The position numbers and the translations under genes were made by a program. DNA of 64,000 bases from Fonsecaea monophora (taxonomy: Eukaryota > Ascomycota > Eurotiomycetes > Chaetothyriales > Herpotrichiellaceae): positions 119,439-183,438 of the forward strand of contig NW_019173998.1 of assembly GCF_001642475.1 (NCBI RefSeq), written 5' to 3'. Below are positions 42,430-54,236 of the stretch, piece by piece (position 1 is the stretch's first letter; each line of letters begins with the position of its first letter). The notes under the pieces were generated by a model. It was not told where the DNA came from, made no database searches, and was given only the letters and a program-made list of their open reading frames with translations.

Positions 42430-44852
42430 TCAATAGAAAAATGCCGCCACAAACACCAACGCGGTAAACGCGGTGGTGACGGAGTATTCAAGTTCGAAAA
42501 AGACTGTTTGCGGGGCAAATGCAATCTTCTTCGCTTCTGGTGTCGGGTGTGCGACGTTGGTCTTTGGGTCGCGCACCAAGAGTTCCTCTCGATCCGGGCA
42601 ATTGGGAGGGTCGCACGCGTAGGTGAAGGGGATCCAAAAGGACGAGCATACGATCAACCACGCCAATGGGGGCTGTGTCACGGTCAGTACATGTTTGGCA
42701 GAGAGCAGGAGACAAACTTACCCAGAATGCGTGGGTCAAGAGACCGACAAGTTTGCCCCTTGTGGTGTGCTGGGTCAGGAACGTCCGATAGGATGATAGG
42801 GTCACCGCCACGAGGACAAAGTACACGTAGGCCACATGGAAGCCGGCGAGGTAGTTGACGCAGATTGTCCAGATTCGTCGCCACATTGGAGCTCGTAGTT
42901 TGGGGTCTCGCTCGTTCAACGCCGACTTGATCGAACCGGTAGCTTTGAAAGCTTGCCTTTGTCCACCGAGCCAGGTCGGAAGGACAAATGATCGGATGAT
43001 GGTGAGGGAGATGTATGGAGCCATCCAGAGCTGGTACCGGCTGCCTCTCTGCCCCGTGGCATATCCCGCTGGGATGAAAAGGACAAACTCGCAAAGTCGG
43101 TTGAATACCATGTTGGCAAAACAAGCGCGGATCAACCACCGAAGTTGGGTGTCGTTTGCGTATGCCACAAGAGGCTTGTTGGCGATCAGGACAATCGGCA
43201 TGGCAAAGATGGAGAGGGTCAGGAAGATGTTGAACAAGCTGAGGAAGGCGTAGATGAAGCTGGACGACCGCTGCGCAAAAGTCATGTGCTTGACCTTGTC
43301 GCCCCAGAGGCAGAACCGCAGCTTGAAGGCAGTATCCACCGTGCCGATTGCCCACCGCGTACGTTGCTTGAGATGACCGCCATAGTCTTCTGGCACAGTA
43401 CCGAATTGCAGCGCCTCGTGAACAAATGCCGTCTTCCAGCCAGAACCCAGCAGCAGGGTACTCGTTGCGACATCTTCAGCCAGCGATCCGCAGGGGAAAT
43501 TGCCAATCTGGGCTAGAGCGACAGTTCGAGCAACATATCCAGACCCGGTGCACCATGCCACACCCAATGCGTCCTTGACCGGTTCCGAGACGTGGACGAA
43601 GAAGTCCAGACTTTGGCAAAGGGGATCGTCTCTGGGGACATTGTAAAAGAGCTGCGGGGGGCAGGCGAGACCCATTTTGTCGTCGATCAACAGATGGGGG
43701 AGCACGGCTCTGAGCCATTGTTGTTCAGGTATCATATCGGCGTCCAAGGCGGCCATGAATTCCGAGGAACCGCCGGGCAAGCTCTGCACCGCGTCCAGTC
43801 CGTAGTTCAGGTTGCCAGCCTTGAAATGGTGAGGAACACCGGGGAACTTTGGACGCCGCATGTAATAGACGTTGGGAAATGTCTCTCGCATCTCTTCCAG
43901 CACGTTCTTGAGCGGGTCTGATTTGCCATCGTCGAGGAGGATGACGCGGAATCGGTCTTGAGGATAGTCCAGGTCACAAGCTGCACGAACCGTGTCGAGA
44001 ACTAGATCGTCGTCCTCACCACAGCACGTGATAAACACGTCGACCGTGGGGACATCGTTGCCGACGAGCCTCAGCTTTGGCCTGTGGCGTTTCTTCAAGA
44101 TGAACAGGGACCACAGAGTCTGCATGAAAATCGGCACCGCAATGGAGATTTCGATGGCCACAAAGACCCAGGCCAGAGGGAACGGGGCGGCGTAGTGATG
44201 CTGGGCGTCGATGATAAAGGCAATACGCAGACCGAAATAGAACCAATACAGAGAGAGCGAAATCAGGCAGAGAAGTGGTGCTATCCAGCGGAAAAGCCAT
44301 CTCTTCTTGCCCGACAGGAACTCTTTGTCGTCTCTCGAATGGAGCTGGGCGATTGATCCTTCCTTGACCCAATCTTTCTTGAAGAAAGTCGAGGGGGCGT
44401 CGGGAACCAGGGGTTTTAATGTTTCTTGACTTCGCTATAGACGGTCAGTGGGTCTGATTTCTGTAAAAGAGGCTCGGACTTACGAAAGGTGACGGTACCG
44501 GATAAGGAGATGAGCTACGCGTCTGCGACTCTGACCAGGTCGAGCCTGCGCTGGGAGCAAACGACGGATATCCGCCATTCGGTGGTTCCAACGTACTGTC
44601 CGCAATGCTCTCGGTCATGAGATCTGAGAGGGTTCTGTTGTGGAGGTCTGATAAACCCGGTCTCCGCGCCAGCGTGGGCTGTTCGATGGACGCGCTTTCT
44701 CTATATCTCCCATATACCGGATGAACCGTTGTAGGCTTTTCAATGAATGACTCTTGAGACTCTCGTAGCGTGGACTGCATCGATACCGTCGACAACTCGG
44801 TCATGGGTGGTTGTTCGGATCTCCTTCGATCCCCTTTACGTAGAGGAGGCAT
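42430..44852 (-). CDS. GT2 processive beta-glucan synthase (cellulose-synthase-like, Tft1/CelA type)
   Basis: Three exons (44852-44484, 44434-42722, 42672-42430), both introns 49 bp, give 774 residues. An N-terminal cytosolic, Ser/Pro-rich tail of about 170 residues is followed by two membrane helices (APLLCLISLSLYWFYFG and FPLAWVFVAIEISIAVPIFM), the catalytic GT-A loop, then about five helices. The processive D,D,D,QxxRW set is complete: DDGK at 291-294, DAD at 354-356, ED at 443-444 and QRTRW at 480-484. A CTGSGYVAR loop precedes the ED. Fungal relatives include Aspergillus Tft1/CelA, which makes mixed-linkage beta-1,3;1,4-glucan at the plasma membrane from UDP-glucose. A true cellulose product is the alternative. 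The start at 44852 (CACAATGCC) is preferred over an upstream in-frame non-ATG extension. It is divergent from a GH12 glucanase across a 1.6-kb promoter. Confidence 0.9.
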
Positions 44853-46497
44853 TGTGGTGTAAAACGAGGGTGGTGTAGGAGAGAGAGGGAGGATACAAGG
44901 GTGAAGCTTTGAGCAGGTTGTGGCCCGGAATGCGTGATGTCGTGTCACTGAATGAGCGTCTTCATCATCCGCTTCCCCAGGACGTGATCTTGCTGGCCCC
45001 TTGGATGTATTAAGCGTGGGTAGGAGGAATAACGAATGTATGAGCGAGGGTATTCAACCTGAGTTGGAACCTCCAACGACTGTCTGACTTGTGATTATAC
45101 AAAAACGAGGGATAGGTAGGGAGGATCGAGACGGACTACACGAGAAGAGTGAAGGGTGAGTGGCAGAGTTTGACAGACGATAAACTGGGTTTGGTCCAGG
45201 AAGAGGCGTTGGTCTGTTTTCTGCGCTACAATCCAAGTAGGTGTACATCTTAACGACCTTATCATGTCATAGTGGAGTGGTTGGGGCCCGCAAGTGGGAA
45301 GCAGTAGCAGATCACCACCGTGACATTGCCGATGGGCCAGTGCAGCGCACAGAACCCGGAAAGGCTGGGGAGGGGGCCGACGATGTGATTGTTATTGGGG
45401 AAAGACCAGGGTTACGGAGAACAGATGGAGCCCAAGAGCTTCTAACAAGGCTTTTTTGACGATGATAACGGGGGCGGTACGGATTAGCGAGGGCCTTGCC
45501 TGCGAGGATACGAGGGACTCGTGCCTGAACGGAGTCGCTAAGAATCTTGACAACCTTTGTTCCGGGGGCGCGCGCTGGGCAAACAAGGCAAGGCAATTTG
45601 GGAAAAACATGCAAATTGGCAAGCCGCGAGTCCAAGTGACGAGGCTAGCAGCAGGGGCCAGGGGTGCGTGAAGATGAAAAACAAGACCAACCACACGCGG
45701 CCAAAAGCACGCCTAAACAAGCGAGAGTGGGCTGGGGCGCGCTAAAACTTGATCTGGCCTAGAGGGATTTCCGGAGGGTGGGCCACATACGCCACTGGTG
45801 CGTCGGGGTGCCACTGGTCCGCCAAGGGCTTGCAAATCTCCTGGCCGGTGCTCCCCCTGTCACCCCTCCCGCGCTCCCCCAATGGCCACAAACCAGCTGC
45901 CTCAACCCCTTCAATCCCCCCAAATTCTCAGTCTGGCGACGCCGACAGGTACGGCAGAGACACCCAGCTAGGCCACTTGTCTAGGTTGTGTCTTGCGGAT
46001 AACAGAAGATTTGCTGAAACGGGCTCCATCCGACGGGCCAATTGTGGTCGAACCATTTTCTTTTTTAAATCTTGCCCGAGACTGAAACAAAATTATCACT
46101 CGCCACATTGTTTCCCATCATACAAACCACCACGAGCCGGCGCCTGTCCTTGTCGCCAGAAGCTGCATTATTTGCATCTGTATCAGCTGCACTGCCCGGA
46201 TCGATCCAGCTGATTCTCCGGCTTCTGCTGCACTGGGAAACCGGGAAGCACGCGTCTCTTCACCCTCGCAGTTTTCCTCACAGCGCAGTTCCCCCCCAAC
46301 CATCGAATCCTTCACCCCATCCATCCATCGGCGTCATCGCTCTTCTTTCCTCTTAACTATCAAGTCAAGGCATTCTCCGTCTCGAAGGTCACTCAATTCA
46401 TTTTTCACCATCCCCTCGCCTGGTCGGTCAGTCGATTCTCTGCTGCCACCCTTCTACAGCAATACTTCAGCGCAGACACCCGTCTTCGCCCGCGAAC
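44853..46497. promoter_or_regulatory. 1.6-kb divergent promoter between GT2 synthase and GH12
   Basis: Both flanking genes start outward from this region. The half next to the GH12 gene is C/T-rich and leader-like (from about 46080). Open frames inside (45241-45745, several strands) are short and without motifs. No RNA gene was recognised. Shared regulation of the pair is possible. Confidence 0.45.
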
Positions 46498-48022
46498 ATG
46501 GGCGTCAGGTCTCTCGTCTCATTCGGCTTTGTCCTCATCCCTATCGCGGTCACCATCAGCGTACTACTGGGCATTCAAGCATATCGCGAGTCCAAAGGAC
46601 TTCCCTCGAATCCCTTTATCGACAACTCGATCAAGTCATCAGTATATTGTCAAAAGGCTTTCGGTGTCCATCCGTTCTCAAATGGCCAAGAATATACATT
46701 GTGAGTGGTTTATGATCTCCCCCCAATAACCCAAGTGGTGTGCGTGTCCTTGCGCGCGCAACTATCAGTACCCCTGTCATGTTTGACAACTTAAAGTTGT
46801 CAAGGTTTTTCGTGTACCTGGACCATCACCCAGTCGGGACTGGCTTTGTTCAGCGTGGCAAGGATCCGCTATCTGCAGGGAGTTTGTCCGGCTTCTGCCA
46901 GCTTTGGTGCTTGTGGATATACCTTCCGACCGCCGACGCTACTTTATCGGTCAAATCAAGGCCGTGACCAATCACTATTCAGACAACTGAAAGCTGACAA
47001 TCTCAATCCTTCCCAGAAACCCAAACCAATGGGCACTCCCCGACGACTATACTGGACCAGGCGCATTGTGTATGAATGTAAGCAGTTGACCTGGGGATAG
47101 ACGATGAACATGACACTGACGACAGTTGCCAGGTTACCACTTTGAGCGTACGTCTCGCTTTGCAAAGACTGCGTGCAGGATCATGACGATCAGGCGGCGT
47201 TTCCCCAATTCCTGTCACGTGATGCTGATGATGAACAGAATGGCTCTTACCCGACCAAGACCACCGCCCCAGAGTGGTCGATCACTGTAAGTCATGTCTC
47301 TCAATTTATTTTTGTCGTCGTGGCGCGGCTCTGACAGATGATGTGCAGTGGCAGTTTCCCCGTGGTCCTCCAACACAGCCCGTTCACGCATTTTCCAATA
47401 TCAAACTCGACTCGAATGTGTTTCCGATCGAGATCTCCCAGGTCTCTGCCATCAACTTCGAGACTGAATGGTACTATGGAGTTGGCGATGAAAGACCCGA
47501 GGCTATGAACATCGCCGACCTGACTGCTGCCGCACTGGATGCCAATGTGGCAGTCGATATGTTTTTGGATTCCGATCCGGACAAGGCCACCAACGTCGAG
47601 GAAGCCAAGTACGAAGTCATGATTTGGCTGGGTCAATTTGGTGCGTCGACGCAGCAGATTGGTCTGGCAGAAGGAGCTATCGCCACCCAGGTCGTCAACG
47701 GGACCACCTTCTCGCTCTATTCCGGTGTCAATGGTCTCGGCCAAAGCGTTCTTTCATGGGTGGCTAGCGATGCTGCGGCTGGCGTGCAAACCTTCAACGC
47801 CGATATAGGCCCTCTGCTGCAAGGTCTGACCGGGCTGGGAGGCCCTACTGTGAATGGTGAGCGATTGTTGGAATCCATTTTGGGGCGAATCTCCTGGTGC
47901 ATTGCTAACAATACCTTTTAGACTATCTTGGATATATTGCATTCGGTTCCGAGGCCCTTGATTCGGCGACGAACGTCACTTTTTACAACAAGGTGCTCTC
48001 TATGGATGTGATCTCTTTGTGA
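46498..48022 (+). CDS. glycoside hydrolase family 12 endo-beta-1,4-glucanase-like protein
   Basis: Six exons (46498-46700, 47017-47077, 47133-47147, 47239-47286, 47349-47856, 47922-48022) give 311 residues. Exon 3 is a 15-nt microexon (VTTLS), and the first intron is unusually long (316 bp). GH12 enzymes hydrolyse beta-1,4 bonds in cellulose, xyloglucan or mixed-linkage glucan with retention. The nucleophile Glu198 lies in YEVMIWLGQFG and the acid/base Glu289 in AFGSEAL. WQFPRGPPTQPVHAFSNIK and GTTFSLYSGVNG are family strands. The N-terminus is one hydrophobic helix (residues about 6-26) followed by a polar stretch. It may be a signal peptide or, since no clear cleavage site follows, a membrane anchor. 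It is divergent from the GT2 synthase. Confidence 0.9.
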
Positions 48023-50540
48023 TTCTGCATGTACAGCGACGAAACGATTCAGCGTGTAATATGGTATCAAGGCAATGACAACCATCAGTCCATGTCAACC
48101 CATATTCTACAGGTCCCGTGTGGACCCGAGCCTCCAAAATATAACCCGGCAACAAAACGGTCAATGGCCGAGGAACCTCCAGCGCATTCAAAGACGACGT
48201 ACACGGCGATACACAGTGAGCCTCGATTTAGCCAACATGGAATTGGCAACGACTTTTGGGATAATATCACAGCTGTTGACCACTGACTTGTGTCGAAAGA
48301 TTGGCGCGGAAATGTGCACGGCATTTTCCATTCTCCCTTCTGATCAATTGGAAACGACGACATCGCCACATCTCAACAGGTTCCAACTTGGGAAGATACC
48401 TACGACACAAGACACCATGCTCGGTATGTGGAGACTACTGTAGCAATCTGTGGATAAAAGTTTCATTGCGACATTGTGCCTGTTGGCCAAGATGAAATGA
48501 AGCAATTATGAAAGCCACGGAGCTGTACGTCACACGGTGAGACATGCAGCACCAAGATCTCATCCTGGCTACTACGGTGGATCATGTTGTGGGCCAGTCA
48601 GAGCGAGGAGGATGAGGAAGCTTTTCCCAGGCAGTCAGGCACAAAGAGCATGGCACCAAGGCCAAGGCCAAGATCCTAGCCACATCAAGTACTGCTTGGT
48701 GGAGTCGACGCATTCCTCCGCCGGAGAAGGTGCGAGTTTGAGCGGAAGAGGCGGGCTTGGTATAGGGATGCATGACGTGGCTGGTAGATTTTGTATACAA
48801 GTATAATTGATTGCGCCATTTTGAAATTCTCTGAACCTTTGATTGTCGACGAAGAGCAAGCCTCACAGCTGGTGGCCTTGCAGTAGATGCGAATACTCCG
48901 TCAAGTCGGTACGGGTGTCGCAGTCGATGCTCGGGCAGGAATATCAAGCTTATCGGACGATTGGCCCCAATCATTAGCAATCCTTGCATCCCCAGAGTTT
49001 CTCGAGTATCAGAGTAATCAGACTTCCCTTTGTTCTGCCGTTGTTCTCTTCTTATCAAGCAAAATCCTTTGATCTCCCCGCTCGTTGGTAAGCACTATAT
49101 CGGTTCAGTACTCGGTACATACCTTGTTGCTCTATGATCAGGATGGGGTTCAAGCTCCATCTCAATCCCCATCTCCGTGGTCCAGCTTGCGGCCTCCAAG
49201 TCTCCAGCCTCCCCCAGCTTCTTCCTTCCTAGCCTTATCGCTACCCGCGTCGCCGCTTACGCCGCCCCTCCTCCAATAATGATCCAAGTCGAGTTTCTCG
49301 TCCTTGTCCAAGTATTTTTCTTTCCTCGGAAAGGAATCCCACGCGATCTCTTTAACTTCTTACCTCCACACAGGAAACCCAAGGGAACCCCGAGGAACCG
49401 AAGCTCCGTCTAGGTAGACTGGAACTTTTCAGCTTGTTTCCTTTTTGCCAAGGTATCTAGTGAGCTTTGTAGGTACAATAGGTAGGTACTCGGTAGATAG
49501 ACGGGTATCAATACGAGGGTGGGGTGAAAAAGTGAAAAAATGAAGCCCACCGAAATGTCGAGTCAGACGCACGACGCTACGCACAATGCACAAATGCGCT
49601 ACGGAAATCCGATGGGCGATGGGCGATGGGCGGAGTTGTGTGTATTGCCCAGGCGGGTTTGACGGACGGCGGGCGGTCAGAAGCTAGGAGGTTAGGAAGA
49701 TAGGAAGCTGTGTAAGGTGCCGCGGTGCTTTCAGACGTCTCTATGCATGCGAGGTGCATATCACACGAGGAAAAGGAGCGCGCAAGCGCACAGCTGCGTA
49801 CACCTGCGCAGTGTCGTATGTAGTGGGTAGGCTGGCACTGGCAAGCTGGCAGGCTGTGGCTGGGTAGGTACCGGTGGGTACAAGTACGTACATATGTACG
49901 AGGTACATGCAGTGATAAAATGTGAAGGCTGGCAACCTGACTACCTAGCTGGCTGCGTTTGTGGTCGTTATCGCTGACCAGCTGCCAGCCCAGCCAAGCC
50001 CAGTCAAGCCCAGTGCACCTCAGCTCAGCTCCAATCGAATCGAATCCTACACCCTGTCTTGCCATTGATTTACTCGCATCGCAAAGCCCCTTTCATTTCA
50101 TCTCAAAGAACAACAATGCTTTCCAAAGTAAAGCAAAGGACGAGGTACCGAGGCGTTCATGTACGGTAACTAATTCATAGGCCTTGATTTCTCTTCTCGT
50201 CAACTCGCTTACTCGTATGATACGTATGGTTTAAGTAGGAGCTCTGGTTAGGCAAGGCAAGGCTGAACCAGATCCGGGCACGGGGGCGGTGGTAATTATT
50301 CACAAGAATTTTGCCAGTGTCAATCTGAGTCGAGAAGAATGGTTTATCATGCTTGAACTTGTTGTTGGGTTGGGACGTCTTGGTCTTTAGGTCCGAAGAC
50401 ATCATCATCTGTGCATCTCTCTCTCTCTCTCCGAGGGATTTACATTGCCTTGCGCTACACTGTACTGCACGCAACAGAAAAGAAAAGAAAAGAAAAGAAA
50501 AGAGACGACCTCCCCTTCTTTCTCCTACACGACACATCGC
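48023..50540. other. 2.5-kb gene-free region
   Basis: No coding frame with motifs was seen on either strand. Notable are two GTACTCGG words (about 49110 and 49487, the first within GTACTCGGTACATAC), a GTAC-rich patch at about 49865-49915, repeated AGCCCAG words at about 49985-50010, CT repeats near 50418 and an (AAAAG)n tract at 50476-50504. The end lies 3' of the LDI-like gene. Confidence 0.45.
50476..50504. repeat. (AAAAG)n microsatellite
   Basis: Five copies of an AAAAG unit about 40 bp beyond the stop of the LDI-like gene. Confidence 0.85.
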
Positions 50541-53108
50541 TCAATTCGCCTTGACGGGCTCCAACCGCCCCTCGGTCCGCCCGTCAATCCTCACGTCAAA
50601 CGCCACGGTGCCGTCCTGCTCAGCAACGGCCTCCTGGCCCAGCAGGGCATATGTCTGACCGGGCTCGCACCGGGTGAAGCCTAGACGGAACACGCCGGGC
50701 TCGCGGCCGTTGTAGAGGACGAGATCGACGCTCTCGCCGTCGCGGCTGTAGCATTTTGCGACGAGCACGTCGGGGAAGGCGACGGCGTCGAGGACCGGAG
50801 CGCGGAAGACGTGCGCCGGCGGCCCGCGCTGGATCATGGTTGTCCAGTCCTGGAAGCGGCCGAGACGGGCGCGCAGCGTCGTGCCCTGTGCGAGCGTGCT
50901 GACGCCGCGGTTCTTGAGCGCCCCGGTCTTGGTCGCAAACACGGGGTGGTACTCGTCGTCGAGCTGGCGGAGGAGCTCCACCCGCATCGCCTCGTCGCCG
51001 TACTCGGCCGCCGCGGCCGCGCAGATGGTCCGGATCGCCCCTTCGCCCGACTTGTAGTTGCCCGCGTCCAGCATGTCGGCGCCCAGCAGGTTGCGCACTT
51101 CCAGTCGGCCCTGGTCGTTGTAGCGGAGAGTTTCTTTTTTGGCAAAGGCTAAAATAACGACAAAGCGTTTTGCAATGGTTAGTGGTGTTTTCTTTTGGTT
51201 TCCGTGGTAGGGTCCAGTGCGTAGCGTATCTTGCTCGATGGGACGGGAAGAAGAAGTAAGGGAGAATTGAATGAAACTTACCCCAATTTCGGTGTGCAAT
51301 GTGAGGCAGATACGAGGCGCAGAGGATCGAATTCACCATGTCGGACATGGCGCCCGCGAGGCCAGGAATCTTTTTTTGACAATCAGTCCAGGCACAACAT
51401 CTCACGGGCGAAGAAAACGTACCGTGAAGCCAGTAAGTTCGCTGCGGATCGGCAGGATGGTCCCATCTGGCTCGCTGAACTCGGTCTCCAGGGCGTGCTC
51501 GAACCGCCCGCGCAGTTCCTCGCCGTACTTGTTCCCTAGAAGACGGTCGGTGAGGAGAATGCCGCCGATGCCGACCAGACTGAGCAGGAACAACATGTCA
51601 GTTTACAAGTGACGACATCACTCCATCGAGGTCGAGCCAGATCGAGGGTCTAAGGGTGAAGGGGTGAAGGGACTAACTCACTTGCAGGGCGTGTAGAGCC
51701 AGTTGGGCTCGCAAGGGTAGAGGCAGTACGCCGCCTCGTTCATGTTCCTGTACACAGCGTCGGCCACCCCTCGAAGGTCGTAGGGGAACTTGAGCGAGTC
51801 GGTAATCTCAAAGGTCATGCTGCCGGGCTTGGTGTAGCGGTCGTCGCCCGTGTTGGATTGGTAGATGCCCACGGCTTGCAGGATGTAGCCTGTCACCATG
51901 ATGTTGTCTTTCTTGCAAGGATCCCAGTCGTGGGCGTTGAACTTGCCGGCCATGGACTCCCATTTCCAGAAGCTGCGAAGAGTGAGTAAAAAAGGTTCTC
52001 GTGTGTAGCAGGAGCCGCTCCCACAAAGGGGATATACTCGCAAAAAGAATCGGACACTTACTCCATCACCTTCTTGGTAAAGCTGTAGATGGGACAGGTT
52101 AGCGCCAAGCCGTGTCTAGTTGTGACAGAGACACCCACCTCTTGTCAATGGCATTGCGTTGTGCCTGAGACAGGTAGCCGTGGAAATTGGGGCAGTAGAC
52201 GTTCTGGTACATCCCCAGGCAATTGACAGCCTCGTAGAGCTGGTATCGAATGGCCGACGTCTGGAACTGGTCGATCACGTCGTGGTACGAGAAATCATCC
52301 TTGGGCGTCAGGCCGAGTTCCAGATACCACTGCACAAAGCGCAGAGTCTTCTCGTCGACCTCCCGCGTGCCTGGTTCGGGAGCCGCAGCAGCATGTGTTT
52401 GGTTTCTCTGGACCTCCTCGACCAGGTAGCTGTTGCGAGCTGCTCGCTTCTTCCGTGCCCCGGCGTTGGCCCGCTGGCAGGCATAGGCCAGGTAGATAAT
52501 ACCACCTACGCACACGGCCGACATCAAGGGGCCGGCGAGCTCCAAGACGGACTCTTTTGCCAGCACTGCTGAGAGGGCGGCGGTGCCAACCCAGAGGGCA
52601 ATGGGGAAAACCAAGCCGCCCATCCCGAACCACGCAAAGAGAACCAAGGGGATCAGAGCACAGGAGACCACAAATGACAGGATCGAAGGAATCGTACAGA
52701 CAGCGACGAGACCAGCTCCCGGGAAGAGAAGACCCAGACCGGCGGCCCGAAGAGCAGGGGACTGGAACTTGTAGAACGACGTGAGTCCAGCTGCGAACAG
52801 GCACGCGTACTGCACGAGGGTTCGACGTTGGTAATGCCATTTGGTGAGACCGGCTCCGGCGTTTTCAGGCACGAGCACATCTGAATAGAGAAGACAACAG
52901 TGAGCATCATCACGGTCGGAAAACAGAGACTTCTCCTGACCGCGCAAGACATACCATGCCAGTTGAACTCGCCCACGAGGGATTTCCCAGATGCCTTTCC
53001 CGTGCCAGATTTAGTCTGCACTTGGGCAGGGGCTGTAGCCGTCTGTATCCAATCTGATTACTAGGCACATTCTTGGAATTGCAACACTCGGCTTACCATG
53101 GTCGCCAT
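50541..53108 (-). CDS. membrane protein with linalool dehydratase/isomerase-type domain
   Basis: Eight exons (53108-53097, 53042-52955, 52880-52139, 52082-52062, 51972-51682, 51579-51423, 51369-51282, 51148-50541) give 668 residues. Frame is kept at every GT-AG junction. Exon 1 is only 12 nt and exon 4 only 21 nt. After a short N-terminus come about four to five membrane helices (for example LVAVCTIPSILSFVVSCALI). A soluble alpha-barrel-like domain follows, starting KTLRFVQWYLELGL, with YPCEPNWLYTPCN (to residue 385) and IPGLAGAMSD. This is the pattern of the Ldi domain, which in Castellaniella isomerises geraniol and linalool and dehydrates linalool to myrcene. Fungal members have unknown substrates. 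Domain identity rests on motif recognition, not a search. It is divergent from an aldehyde dehydrogenase. Confidence 0.8.
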
Positions 53109-54236
53109 TGCGATGAGACTAGATTGTGTGAATAGTTTTCGATACTCCTGGAATCAAGGGATACGGAAAAGGAAAGCAAAGAAAAGACCACCACAGAACG
53201 GATGGACCTCCGCAAAGCCTGGAAACATCGTATGGCCTGTCCTCACCTATATAGTTTGATCCTTACCAAGAAGTCTCCTTACCTAGGTAGCAAGGGTGGC
53301 CAGTATTTCGCAGCTGCTATCATTTCTGTTATGTCGCCCGTATCTGGTTTGCCTCGCCTAACCAACCCCGCAGTATCGCATTCAAGAGTGAAATATTTGC
53401 GGGGAGAGGGACGATTGTATGAACGCCCTGGTGGGCTTATGCCAACCGCATGAATCATTGTCAATGACTCGAGGACCGTTCGGGAGTTTGGTAATAAAAG
53501 TCCCAGTCACCACCCTCCGAACACAGGGAGAGCAGGGGAAGGCGACCCAGTCGAAGAAATTCTGGTCCCTCTTGTGAAAGTGGTGACTAATGTCTGTCTT
53601 GTCCCTCTCGTCCCTGGCTGGACCTGGGCTTCTGACCTTGTCTTGACGTTGACGATTCGACCAAGGCCTCGTCCGAGCCACGAGTCGTGCTTTCTGACTC
53701 GGACTTAAGAGGGAGCGATGAGGAATGAAGAGTCAGAACCAAGAAGATGTTCAGTGACGACTCCTTCTTTTTCCTTTTGTATGGGGTTTCCATTGGCTAG
53801 AAGGCAAGCTTGCCCTCCTAAGGCCACCTTGGGCCACCTCCGCCACGAGGCTAACCTCGGTCCGGAATGCTCGCCCTTCCCCTTTATGTCGACCAAGTGG
53901 GCATCCGAGGCACGGGAGGGGTTGAGTTTGTGTGACAAGTGTAGCTGGGGTGCGGCCGCGTGATGGGCTTTGCGATCCATCCAGACTTTTATCCCCGTCG
54001 ATGCCTCTAGAAACCTCATTATCGTGGCATTATTCCGAGGGTGATTGACCCGGACCCAATATGCCCCGCGCTCGTGTTGCCCCTCGTCTTTGTAGTGTCG
54101 ACGCTGCTTTCATAAAGAGAGTTTGCGCTGCAGTGGCTTTTCGATTGACGATATATCCCTCTTTCCACCCTTGTTTTCTTGAGTGCCAGTAGTCTTTTCA
54201 AAACCTGACGTAAAAAAAAAAGTGCCGCCTTTCAAG
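53109..54236. promoter_or_regulatory. 1.1-kb divergent promoter between LDI-like gene and ALDH
   Basis: Both flanking genes are transcribed outward from here. No open frame with motifs was seen; the frames 53202-53453 plus and 53705-54019 minus look random. Shared control of the two genes is plausible but untested. Confidence 0.45.

Noticed and set aside
49980..50045. AGCCCAG/TCGAAT short repeats as a regulatory array
   Set aside because: Only a few imperfect copies; more likely simple-sequence drift.
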